From the NCBI GenBank assembly GCA_934434555.1, contig CAKRZX010000009.1:1-64000 (forward strand): a DNA stretch of 64,000 nt. Direction: 5' to 3'. Positions within the stretch are counted from its first letter, which is position 1. Each line of letters starts with the position of its first letter. The notes under the pieces are model-generated. The model was not told the origin of the DNA. It worked only from the letters and a program-made list of their open reading frames with translations, and ran no database searches. This document shows, piece by piece, positions 45,954-53,977 of the stretch. Made by a program: the position numbers and the translations under genes. Source of the DNA: an uncultured Clostridia bacterium. GTDB taxonomy: Bacteria > Bacillota > Clostridia > Christensenellales > QALW01.

Positions 45954-47183
45954 ATGAAAAGACGCTATATTCAGGACGAATGCCCGAAAAGACCGATAAA
46001 AGCGGTTGTTTTCGGCGACAATGCGTTTTCCCGCGGGATATGGGGGCGGATTTTTAAGGAAATAAACAGGTCCGAGCCCGTGAACTGCGTTATGGTACGG
46101 GATAATCCCGCCGGCGAAACCGAGCGGGCGGACAACCGATACGTGCTTGTGTTAAAGGGCGAAAACGGCGATAAACACGGCGAAATCGATTTTGTTGAGG
46201 CGGTTGTTGACGGTTATGCCGATTTTGATTCGTTTTCTTCTCTTGCGGACGAAAAGGAGATAACCACGCTTTTGTGGTCGCCCGCCGAGGACACGTGGAC
46301 GCTTAAAAACGGCAAACTCAAAAACGAAAAACACAACCCGCTTGCTCAGATTACAATGCTTCTGTTCCGTCGGTTCTGCCTTGAAATGCGCGGGTTTACC
46401 GTTGTTTCGGCGTTTGATACGGATTATAACGGCGACAGGTTAAAGGAAGACATAATAAAATACGCGTCTTTGCGCGGGCTGGGAATGGATTTTGTCAACT
46501 GGCTGAATTTCGAGAACCGTTTCGTAAATACTCTTGTGCAGAATCTTCCCCAAGGCACAAAGCGGGAAGAAATGCTGTACGTTTATGCCGAAAACTATAT
46601 GCTTTTCGTTGCCGATTCAAACGCGGGAATAATCGATTCCTGCGTAAAGCACGTTGAGGATATCGGCGAGTATTACACGATGAAACGGTACATTTACGGC
46701 GGTGCTCTTGCGTCAAGCTGCGCATACGCTCTTTTGCACGGCGTGGAAACGTTAAGCGGATTTATGATTCGGCAGAAACTTGCAAAGCATATGTCCGTTG
46801 CCGTGTTTGAAGAGATTATACCCTCCGTTCACGTTAATTTTGAAACCGTGCAGGCGTATACAATGGAGATGTTCGACAGGTTTTCGTCATCGGCAATAGT
46901 GGTTTCGTGGAAAAAAGAGGCAGACAATCTTGCGGGCAAGGCGGCAGAATGCATTGTGCCGATAATTTCGGAATATACGCGCATAAACGAAAAACCGCCC
47001 AAGCATCTTGTTTTTGCGATTTTCTGCACGATGGAATACTACCGTTCCTTTGACGTTAACGACGGCTATTCCGAACTTTTTGATAAGGATACCGCAGAAA
47101 TTCTTAAAGACAGGCGAATTTGGGGCAGCGATTTAAGCGTGCTGCTTCCCGAAATATCCGCATACGAAGAAAAAATGAAGTGA
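45954..47183 (+). CDS. Mannitol dehydrogenase/tagaturonate reductase (UxaB)-like protein, divergent
   Basis: About 409 residues, shorter than the usual UxaB length. Conserved segments of the family: AVVFGDNAFSRGIWG (Rossmann), NWLNFENRFVNTLVQNLPQG and the helical C-terminal half with EEIIPSVHVNFETVQAY. UxaB reduces tagaturonate to altronate with NADH in galacturonate breakdown. The next gene encodes KDPG aldolase, the last enzyme of the same route, which supports this reading. The N-terminal domain looks trimmed and the catalytic Lys could not be placed with certainty, so the substrate may differ. The ATG at 45954 follows GAGGTGA, 4 bases after miaA. Confidence 0.7.
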   Translation: MKRRYIQDECPKRPIKAVVFGDNAFSRGIWGRIFKEINRSEPVNCVMVRDNPAGETERADNRYVLVLKGENGDKHGEIDFVEAVVDGYADFDSFSSLADEKEITTLLWSPAEDTWTLKNGKLKNEKHNPLAQITMLLFRRFCLEMRGFTVVSAFDTDYNGDRLKEDIIKYASLRGLGMDFVNWLNFENRFVNTLVQNLPQGTKREEMLYVYAENYMLFVADSNAGIIDSCVKHVEDIGEYYTMKRYIYGGALASSCAYALLHGVETLSGFMIRQKLAKHMSVAVFEEIIPSVHVNFETVQAYTMEMFDRFSSSAIVVSWKKEADNLAGKAAECIVPIISEYTRINEKPPKHLVFAIFCTMEYYRSFDVNDGYSELFDKDTAEILKDRRIWGSDLSVLLPEISAYEEKMK

Positions 47184-47199
47184 AACGGTGGACAGTCGG

Positions 47200-47280
47200 G
47201 ATAACCCGTTGTGGATAATGTGGAAAAGCGCAAAAACCACGCACAAGCACGCGGTTTGCGGGCAAAAAGATATCCACAGT
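47200..47280. promoter_or_regulatory. Cluster of DnaA-box-like 9-mers between the UxaB-like gene and eda
   Basis: TGTGGATAA (47210-47218, perfect), immediately followed by TGTGGAAAA (47219-47227) and, 43 bases on, the inverted ATATCCACA (47270-47278). Three boxes in a 112-base gap suggest DnaA binding, either regulatory or part of origin control. Confidence 0.55.
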
Positions 47281-47296
47281 GTAAGGGAGAGAAAAA

Positions 47297-47941
47297 ATGA
47301 GTTGCATTGAGGCAATAGAAAAAACGAAAATCGTAACCGTTATACGGGGCGTGTACGGCAAGGACCTTGAAAATCTGCTTTCGGTACTTTTTGACGGGGG
47401 AATCCGTGCAGCGGAGATTACTTTTGACCAGAGCGGCGCGGTAAAGGACGAAGAAACCGCCCGTGAAATTAAAGCGGCGGTAAAGCAAATGAGCGGCAAA
47501 ATGCATATAGGCGCGGGCACGGTTTTATATGAAAATCAGGTAAATCTTGCCTGCGGTGCGGGCGCGGAATACATAGTTTCGCCCGACACAAACGAAAAAA
47601 TAATCCGCCTGACAAAGGATAAGGGCAGGGTTTCGATTCCCGGGGCACTTACGCCCACCGAGGCGCAGGTTGCGCATGCGGCAGGTGCCGATTTTGTAAA
47701 ACTCTTTCCTGCGGGCTGCATGGGAAAAGAATATCTCAAAGCGGTTGCCCTGCCCCTTTCCCACATTAAATTTCTTGCCGTGGGCGGAATAAATGCGGGC
47801 GAAATAAAGGATTATCTTGCCTGCGGTGCGGCGGGATTCGGCATAAGCAGCGGAATTGTTGATAAAAAACTTATTGCCCAGGGCGATTTTAACGCTGTTG
47901 CACGCCGTGCAAGGGAATATATTGAAGAAGCAAAGGGGTGA
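47297..47941 (+). CDS. eda: 2-keto-3-deoxy-6-phosphogluconate (KDPG)/4-hydroxy-2-oxoglutarate aldolase
   Basis: 214 residues. Schiff-base lysine in FVKLFPAGCMGKEYL, AEITFD strand, IGAGTVL and the final VGGINAGEI loop are typical of class I KDPG aldolase. It cleaves KDPG to pyruvate and glyceraldehyde 3-phosphate. It works with the UxaB-like reductase in uronate breakdown or in a limited Entner-Doudoroff route; no kdgK or uxaA is in the window. Confidence 0.95.
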   Translation: MSCIEAIEKTKIVTVIRGVYGKDLENLLSVLFDGGIRAAEITFDQSGAVKDEETAREIKAAVKQMSGKMHIGAGTVLYENQVNLACGAGAEYIVSPDTNEKIIRLTKDKGRVSIPGALTPTEAQVAHAAGADFVKLFPAGCMGKEYLKAVALPLSHIKFLAVGGINAGEIKDYLACGAAGFGISSGIVDKKLIAQGDFNAVARRAREYIEEAKG

Positions 47942-48066
47942 CTTTTCGGGGCGCTGCCCCGTTCGCCTGCGCGTTTCCTTTTTTGGTTTCATCCCAATCC
48001 CCATCCGCTTTCTGTTTTCGGGGTTCCACCCCGCGCCCCGTCCGCTTTCTTAAAAGAAAGCGGAGC

Positions 48067-48108
48067 AAAGAACTTGACCTCTTTACAGGGCGAGTTCTTT
48101 TATTTTTG
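48067..48108 (+). terminator. Likely terminator of eda transcript
   Basis: AAAGAACT (48067) and AGTTCTTT (48093) form an 8-bp stem with an 18-nt loop, followed by TATTTTTGAG. It is 126 bases after the eda stop. Confidence 0.45.
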
Positions 48109-48295
48109 AGAATAAAACATAGGACAAGCAAAGAGCAAAATATAAGTTTATCGAAAAGATTATTTTAGTATAAAAATCTTTTTCAGGATTGTAGGGCAGC
48201 GGCTTGCTGCTGATTTTTGCCGCGTTTAACCCTCTAAGGGCGGCGCCCGGGGAAAAGGCGCCCCGTGATAAGGCGTCCCGAAGGAAGGCAGGGGG

Positions 48296-48320
48296 GATAA
48301 AAAATCCCGCATGGCGCGGG
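48296..48320 (-). terminator. Terminator of trxA
   Basis: Minus strand CCCGC, 5-nt loop, GCGGG, followed by ATTTTTTATC, 6 bases after the stop codon. Confidence 0.8.
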
Positions 48321-48325
48321 AAAAA

Positions 48326-48637
48326 TCATTCTTCTGTAATTATTGCTTTTAACTGCTGTTTCGTCCGGTAGCCGACAATTGTTTTTATCGGTTCGCCGCC
48401 GGAAAAGAGAATCATACAGGGTACGTTGCTGACTCCGTACTTTTCCGCAAGATTGTTATCATCGTCAACGTTCACTTTTACAACCGAAACGTCACTGTTT
48501 TCTTCTGCGAATTTTTCAAGTTCCGCTTCCACAATTTTGCAGGGTCCGCACCAATCGGCGTAAAATTCGACCAGTACAGGAATGTTACAGGCAGTCACTT
48601 CACTGCGGAATGACTCCTCCCGCACATTTTTTATCAT
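48326..48637 (-). CDS. trxA: Thioredoxin
   Basis: 103 residues, thioredoxin length. The active site WCGPC is in FYADWCGPCKIVE and cis-Pro in VSNVPCMILF. It reduces disulfides in the cytosol. It is a single-gene unit with its own strong promoter and terminator. Ser/Asp-rich surface and an extra Cys beside the cis-Pro (NVPCM) are slightly unusual. Confidence 0.94.
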   Translation of the reverse strand: MIKNVREESFRSEVTACNIPVLVEFYADWCGPCKIVEAELEKFAEENSDVSVVKVNVDDDNNLAEKYGVSNVPCMILFSGGEPIKTIVGYRTKQQLKAIITEE

Positions 48638-48686
48638 TTTTCTTCTCCCCGATTAACGCCCGTGTACGGGCAATTTTCTTAATTAG

Positions 48687-48715
48687 ATTATCGTACAAAA
48701 TCCCGATTCTGTCAA
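48687..48715 (-). promoter_or_regulatory. Promoter of trxA
   Basis: Minus strand TTGACA (48715-48710), 17 bases, GATAAT (48692-48687), about 50 bases upstream of the ATG. Confidence 0.8.
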
Positions 48716-48807
48716 ACACTTTGATTGGCGAAAAAACGTCTGTTTTTTCGAATTTACACTTTATACATTTGAGCGTTTTCTTTTATCTTATTCTTATTAA
48801 AAAATGC

Positions 48808-48842
48808 GAAAAATTTTCCGCGGAAAAAGTTTTTCCGCGGAA
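48808..48842 (-). terminator. Terminator of hisS-aspS
   Basis: TTCCGCGGAAAA (48816-48827), loop of 3, TTTTCCGCGGAA (48831-48842); followed on the minus strand by AATTTTTC. Five bases after the aspS stop. Confidence 0.75.
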
Positions 48843-48846
48843 TGAA

Positions 48847-50637
48847 TTACTGTTTTTCGGCTGTTGATACAATAAAGAGTTCGTCCGTTTGCTTTTTGTC
48901 AACCACGTCGGGCGCGCCGGTAAGCAGACACGACGCATTCTGCATTTTCGGGAACGCGATAACGTCCTTAATGTTGTCGGCGCCCGCAAGCAGCATTGCA
49001 AGGCGGTCGAAGCCCAAAGCAAGCCCGCCGTGGGGCGGTGCGCCGTACTTGAAAGCATCCACAAGGAACCCGAACCGCTCGCGGATATCCGCGTCGGAGA
49101 ATCCCAGGTGCTTAAACATAGTGCTCTGAACCTCGGGCGAATGAATTCTTATGCTTCCGCCGCCCAGTTCGTAGCCGTTAAGTACGATGTCGTAGGCTTT
49201 TGCGCGGACGGCACCGGGGTCGGTGTCAAACAGGGGAATATCCTCGTCCATAGGCGAAGTAAAGGGGTGATGTTCGGCAACGTATCTGCCCTCTTCCTCG
49301 GAGTATTCAAACAGCGGGAACTCGGTGACCCAGCAAAGCTCAAAAGTATCTTTGGGGATAATGCCCGTGCGGCGGGCGATTTCCTGGCGCAGTGCGCCGA
49401 GAGAATCAAACACAACCTTGTTTTTGTCGGCAACTATAAAGATTATGTCGCCCGCTTTTGCGCCGGTAAATTCGGCGATGGCATCGAACTGTTCGGGCGT
49501 AAAGAACTTGTTTACGCTTGAACGGTAGCCGTCGGCGGTTTTAATAATCCAGGCAAGACCCTTTGCGCGGTAGGTTTTAACATATTCGCCCAAAGAATCG
49601 ATATCCTTGCGTGAAAATTTCGTTTCGCAGTTTTCGGCAACTATTGCGCGAACGCTTCCGCCCGCGGCAACGGCGTCACGGAAAACGGAGAATCCCGAGT
49701 CCTTAACAAGTGCCGAAATATCTTTAAGTTTCATACCGAAACGCAAATCGGGCTTGTCGCTGCCGTAGTCGTTCATTGCGTCCTTATATTTTATTCTGCG
49801 CAGGGGCAACTGAATGTCAATATTCAGCACGTCCTTGAAAACTTTCTTTACAAGACCCTCGGTCATACCCATTACGTCGTCCTCTTCGACAAAGGACATT
49901 TCCATATCAATCTGGGTGAATTCCGGCTGACGGTCGGCGCGCAAATCCTCGTCACGGAAGCAGCGTGCAATCTGAAAATATCTGTCAAAGCCCGAAATCA
50001 TCAAAAGCTGCTTGAACAACTGGGGCGACTGGGGCAAAGCAAAGAATTTTCCCGGCTGAACGCGCGAGGGAACAAGATAGTCCCGTGCGCCCTCGGGAGT
50101 ACTTTTTGTAAGCATGGGCGTTTCTATTTCAAGGAATCCGTTATCGGTAAAGTAATTCCTTACGCTTGACGCAATATTGCTGCGCATAATAAAGTAATTC
50201 TGCATTGAGGGTCTGCGCAGGTCAAGATACCTGTACTTAAAGCGCAGCGCCTCATTTACGGTTACGCCGTCATTAACCTCAAAGGGAGTAACTTCTGCGG
50301 CGGAGAGAATTTTAACGCTTTCCGCCTCGATTTCGATTTCGCCCGTTGCAAGGTCAGGATTGATATTTTCCTTTGTTCTTGCTATAACCGTGCCGGTAAC
50401 GGCAAGCACGTATTCACTGCGCACGCCCGCAATACGGTCAAAAACCTCTTTGTTTTTAGTACCGTCAAAAACTGCCTGAACAATGCCGCTGCGGTCGCGA
50501 ATCCACATAAATGTAAGCCCGCCCAAATCTCTGCGGCGCTGAACCCATCCCATAACCGTTATTTTTTTGCCTATGTGCCCGCTTCTTACAAGCCCGCACA
50601 TAATGCTTCTTTTAAGCCCGTTTAATGCTTCTGCCAT
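48847..50637 (-). CDS. aspS: Aspartyl-tRNA synthetase
   Basis: 596 residues, class II, bacterial type. N-terminal OB fold (VMGWVQRRRDLGGLTFMWIR), class II motifs (FLEIETPML, FRDEDLRADRQPEFTQID) and the GAD insert characteristic of bacterial AspRS. Motif 3 is GLALGFDRLAML. It follows hisS by 6 bases, a conserved Firmicutes pair. Confidence 0.98.
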   Translation of the reverse strand: MAEALNGLKRSIMCGLVRSGHIGKKITVMGWVQRRRDLGGLTFMWIRDRSGIVQAVFDGTKNKEVFDRIAGVRSEYVLAVTGTVIARTKENINPDLATGEIEIEAESVKILSAAEVTPFEVNDGVTVNEALRFKYRYLDLRRPSMQNYFIMRSNIASSVRNYFTDNGFLEIETPMLTKSTPEGARDYLVPSRVQPGKFFALPQSPQLFKQLLMISGFDRYFQIARCFRDEDLRADRQPEFTQIDMEMSFVEEDDVMGMTEGLVKKVFKDVLNIDIQLPLRRIKYKDAMNDYGSDKPDLRFGMKLKDISALVKDSGFSVFRDAVAAGGSVRAIVAENCETKFSRKDIDSLGEYVKTYRAKGLAWIIKTADGYRSSVNKFFTPEQFDAIAEFTGAKAGDIIFIVADKNKVVFDSLGALRQEIARRTGIIPKDTFELCWVTEFPLFEYSEEEGRYVAEHHPFTSPMDEDIPLFDTDPGAVRAKAYDIVLNGYELGGGSIRIHSPEVQSTMFKHLGFSDADIRERFGFLVDAFKYGAPPHGGLALGFDRLAMLLAGADNIKDVIAFPKMQNASCLLTGAPDVVDKKQTDELFIVSTAEKQ

Positions 50638-50643
50638 AATATT

Positions 50644-51888
50644 TTATCCTCTCAAAATATTTATAATTTCTTCGCCCGAATATTCGTTTTGGGTGCCGTT
50701 TGCCATATTTTTAAGCGTGTATTTTCCGCTTTGAGCCTCGGTTTCGCCTATTATCACAACATACGGCACGTTAAGTTTGCCCGCATATTTGAACTGCGCC
50801 TTAAACGACTTGTTGTTGTGGTCGCCTTCGGCACTTATGCCGCTTTCGCGCAGCGTTTGCACAAACTTAAAGGCAAGGGGACGCTCGTTTTCACCCGAAA
50901 CGACGTATGCCTTAAAGGGTGCGGGCGCGTCGGGAAGAAGGTTTTGGTTTTCCATAAGCATAAGCAAGCGTTCTATGCCCATGCCGAAACCTATGCCGCA
51001 CACGTCCTTATCGCCCAACTGGCGTACAAGTCCGTCATATCTGCCGCCGCCGCAAACGGTAATTTCGCCGTCGTCGGTTTTTGCTATAATCTCAAACACG
51101 GTTTTCGTATAGTAGTCAAGCCCGCGGACAATGCGGGGGTTTACCGTGTAGTCAACATTCATTGCGTCAAGCAACTGCTTTAATTTTTCAAAGTGCGCGC
51201 GGCATGAATCGCAGATATAATCAAGTATAACCGGAGCGTTCTCCGCGTCGCGGCCGCAGTCGGGGTCCTTACAGTCAAGAATACGCATAGGGTTGCGGTC
51301 AAGGCGGCTTTGGCAGGTTTCGCAAAGTTTCCTGCCCCTAAAATATTCTTTAAGCGCCGCATTGTATTTTGCGCGGCATTCGGGGCATCCGATGCTGTTT
51401 ATGTTAAGTTTAAGCCCTTTAAGCCCGCAGGAAGAAAGCACCGAAAGCGCAAGAAGAATAATCTCCGCGTCCAGCGTAGGCTCGCTTCCGCCGAAAGCCT
51501 CAACGCCGAACTGATGATGTTCGCGCAGTCTGCCGCTCTGTGGCTTTTCGTAACGGTAAACGGGGGTAAAATAGTACATTTTAAGGGGCAGCGCATCATT
51601 AAACATTCCGTGCTCGATAAAAGCCCTTGCCGCGCCCGCGGTTCCCTCGGGTTTAAGGGTTATGCTGCGGTCGCCTTTGTCAAGGAAAGTGTACATTTCC
51701 TTTTGTACAACGTCGGTGGTGTCGCCCACGCCCCGCAAAAAAAGTTCCGTATGCTCAAAACCCGGAGTGCGGATTTCGCGGTAGCCGTAAGCATCGGCGG
51801 TTTTGCGCATAATATTTTCAACATAGTGCCATTTATAGGATTCGTAAGGCGTAACGTCCTTAGTACCCTTGGGTGCCTGTGTAAGCAT
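50644..51888 (-). CDS. hisS: Histidyl-tRNA synthetase
   Basis: About 414 residues, class II. APKGTKDVTP start, motif 2 RYEKPQSGRLREHHQFGVE, histidine-A box GLDYYTKTVFE, motif 3 GIGFGMGIERLL. The ATG at 51888 follows AGGAG 7 bases away; another in-frame ATG at 51906 overlaps that site and is not used. It is the first gene of hisS-aspS. Confidence 0.97.
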   Translation of the reverse strand: MLTQAPKGTKDVTPYESYKWHYVENIMRKTADAYGYREIRTPGFEHTELFLRGVGDTTDVVQKEMYTFLDKGDRSITLKPEGTAGAARAFIEHGMFNDALPLKMYYFTPVYRYEKPQSGRLREHHQFGVEAFGGSEPTLDAEIILLALSVLSSCGLKGLKLNINSIGCPECRAKYNAALKEYFRGRKLCETCQSRLDRNPMRILDCKDPDCGRDAENAPVILDYICDSCRAHFEKLKQLLDAMNVDYTVNPRIVRGLDYYTKTVFEIIAKTDDGEITVCGGGRYDGLVRQLGDKDVCGIGFGMGIERLLMLMENQNLLPDAPAPFKAYVVSGENERPLAFKFVQTLRESGISAEGDHNNKSFKAQFKYAGKLNVPYVVIIGETEAQSGKYTLKNMANGTQNEYSGEEIINILRG

Positions 51889-51917
51889 ATATTTTCTCCT
51901 GAACATTTTATAGTTAG

Positions 51918-51946
51918 ATTATAGTTTGTTTGCGCCGTTGTGTCAA
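51918..51946 (-). promoter_or_regulatory. Promoter of hisS-aspS (consensus)
   Basis: Minus strand TTGACA (51946-51941), 17 bases, TATAAT (51923-51918), a full match to the sigma-A consensus, directly after the hemZ stop codon. The leader is about 25 bases, too short for a T-box. Confidence 0.9.
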
Positions 51947-53350
51947 TTATTTGTTTTGAAACAGGGCTTTTTTGCGGGAAAGACATTCGTCAATACGGGA
52001 ATTATATTCGTAAATGCTTTTGAAATTAAATGCCCGTTCGATTGTTTCGCCTACTATGCGCTTTGATACCGCGCCGCACCCCAAAGCAAGAATATCGGCG
52101 GTTTCCTCCATAATGTCAATGTTGTAAACGCCGATATGCCCGTCAAGGGAATATCCGATGTTTTCAAAGTTCCCCGTCATATATTTCTGCCTGTAAAGAT
52201 AATAGGGGTGATAGTTTTCTTTTTCAAGCTTTTCAAGAGCACCCTCAACCATTATGCGGACCGCGTCCTCGTTTTTAGGTGAAAAGCCCTTTTCAAACAT
52301 AACCGAACCCCGCTTTATTGCAAGCGTGTGCACGGTAATGTTTTCCGGACCGAGCGCAAGCACCCGGTCAAGGGTATAAAAGAACATTTCGGGTGTTTCG
52401 TCGGGCAGACCCGCTATAAGGTCGGTGTTTACGGTCTTAAATCCTATACTTTTTGCCAGGGAAAAACAGGATTCAATCTCTTCGGGGCTATGGCTGCGCC
52501 CGATTTTATTCAGCGTTTCGCCGTTCATGCTCTGGGGATTGATGCTTATCCTGTCAACGCCGCATTCTTTCATAACACGAAGTTTGTTTTCCGTTATCGT
52601 GTCCGGGCGCCCCGCCTCAACGGTAAATTCAAGATAGGGATTAAAATGTTTCTTTGCCGAATACAGCATATCGGCAAACATTTCTTCGTTCAGCGCCGTA
52701 GGCGTCCCGCCGCCTATATACACGCACCTGACACGCCGCGAAATCTCATTAAGCAGTTCCGCCGTTTCTTCTATTTCCCGCTTTAACGCGGCAATATAGG
52801 GTTTCATCAGCTTTTCGCCCTTTGTGGAATCGGTGGACGAAAAGGAACAGTAACTGCACCGGGTGCGGCAAAAGGGAATGCCTATGTAAATGTCGATATC
52901 CTCTTTTGGCAGGGTGAAAAATTCTTCCTGTCTTTTTATGATATCTTCAAGTAAATCCGCCTTTTTTTCAGGCAGAAAAAAAGTTTCGGTCAGGGCTTTT
53001 TTGTTTCCCGAAAACTCACGCAGAAGTTTTGTGGGGCGGATTCCCGTAAGCGAACCCCATGGCAAAGTTTTGCCGGTAGCATTTTTAAGACACGAATACA
53101 CCGATAATTTCGCCGCCCGCTTTCCTGCACGGGTGATTTCCGTTTCCGAATCGCCTGTTTTTGTAAGCCTGCCTTCGCCGTTAAATGTGCCGAAAACGCA
53201 TTTTGCGGTAAAATTTTCGCCGTTTTTTTCTTCAAAAACGGTTATGTCGCCGCCGTTTTCCGTAAGCTCTATTTTTTCATCCGGAAAAAATGCCCGTATA
53301 CTCTCGCTTATATCGTTGTAAAATTCGGGACAGTTGCATTCAAGTTTCAT
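51947..53350 (-). CDS. hemZ: HemZ-type radical SAM protein (coproporphyrinogen dehydrogenase family)
   Basis: About 467 residues. An N-terminal domain of about 150 residues with SLTGIRPTKLLREF precedes the radical SAM motif CRTRCSYCSFSS (CxxxCxxC) and the HemN-type segment GGTPTALNEEMFADML. HemZ/HemN enzymes decarboxylate coproporphyrinogen III, but the family also contains proteins without that activity, and no other haem gene is seen here. I prefer ATG 53350 over GTG 53359; both lie inside the end of the upstream gene. Confidence 0.85.
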   Translation of the reverse strand: MKLECNCPEFYNDISESIRAFFPDEKIELTENGGDITVFEEKNGENFTAKCVFGTFNGEGRLTKTGDSETEITRAGKRAAKLSVYSCLKNATGKTLPWGSLTGIRPTKLLREFSGNKKALTETFFLPEKKADLLEDIIKRQEEFFTLPKEDIDIYIGIPFCRTRCSYCSFSSTDSTKGEKLMKPYIAALKREIEETAELLNEISRRVRCVYIGGGTPTALNEEMFADMLYSAKKHFNPYLEFTVEAGRPDTITENKLRVMKECGVDRISINPQSMNGETLNKIGRSHSPEEIESCFSLAKSIGFKTVNTDLIAGLPDETPEMFFYTLDRVLALGPENITVHTLAIKRGSVMFEKGFSPKNEDAVRIMVEGALEKLEKENYHPYYLYRQKYMTGNFENIGYSLDGHIGVYNIDIMEETADILALGCGAVSKRIVGETIERAFNFKSIYEYNSRIDECLSRKKALFQNK

Positions 53351-53969
53351 CTTCGGCACCTAAAAACGGATTAAACAGCCTTTCTTCGCCGATAAGTGTT
53401 GACGGTCCGTGCCCCGGATAAACGGGAGTATCGTCCGGCAGGCAAAGCAGTTTTTCTTTTATTGATTTTATTAAGAGCCCGTGGTTTCCGCCCGGGTGGT
53501 CACATCTGCCCACGCTGCGGTGAAAAAGCGTGTCGCCCGAAAACAGTTTGTTTTCGGTTAAAAAGCATACGCCGCCGGGAGTGTGACCGGGCGTAAATAT
53601 AACGCGGATTTCAAGCCCCGCAATATTAAGAATGTCGCCGTCCTTAATAAATTCGTCGGGAACCGGGTGTTCAACGTGCATATTAAAAGGCGCCGCCATA
53701 TTTAATATGTCGTTGTCAAGCATGGGCGCGTCCTCTTTTGAAACGTAGATTTCCGCGCCGAGCCGCTTTAATTCCGCCGCCGCACCGATATGGTCAAAAT
53801 GACCGTGGGTCAGAAGCACAGCCTTTAATTTAAGTCCGTTTTCACTTAAAACGGCTCTTATTTTGCCTGCGTCGCCGCCCGGGTCGATTACTGCGGCACC
53901 GGTGCCGTCGGCGGAAATTATATATGTGTTTACCCCCAGCTCTCCTGTGGGGAAAGTGATAAGTGTCAT
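53340..53969 (-). CDS. Glyoxalase II-like metallo-beta-lactamase fold hydrolase
   Basis: 209 residues. Metal-binding HGHFDH (HxHxDH), PGHTPGGVCFL and GDTLFHRSVGR are typical of the YqgX/GloB-like subgroup that hydrolyses thioesters such as S-lactoyl thiols. It sits between relA and hemZ, as in many Clostridia. It overlaps hemZ by 11 bases. Confidence 0.93.
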   Translation of the reverse strand: MTLITFPTGELGVNTYIISADGTGAAVIDPGGDAGKIRAVLSENGLKLKAVLLTHGHFDHIGAAAELKRLGAEIYVSKEDAPMLDNDILNMAAPFNMHVEHPVPDEFIKDGDILNIAGLEIRVIFTPGHTPGGVCFLTENKLFSGDTLFHRSVGRCDHPGGNHGLLIKSIKEKLLCLPDDTPVYPGHGPSTLIGEERLFNPFLGAEDET

Positions 53970-53977
53970 ATTCGCTC

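Larger units (their letters stand above)
47942..48325. repeat. GC-rich intergenic region with hairpins and a shared repeat motif
   Basis: No gene. It contains a GGGGCGCTGCCCC hairpin, a 22-bp palindrome at 48042-48063 (CCGCTTTCTT-AA-AAGAAAGCGG), a copy of the array motif in reverse orientation at 48192-48212 (TAGGGCAGCGGCTTGCTGC), and repeated GGCGCCCCG-type elements (48239-48285). It resembles the small GC-rich repeats common in intergenic regions of gut Clostridia. Confidence 0.7.

Noticed and set aside
51889..51946. T-box leader upstream of hisS-aspS
   Set aside because: The promoter lies only about 30 bases before the start codon, so there is no room for a T-box.
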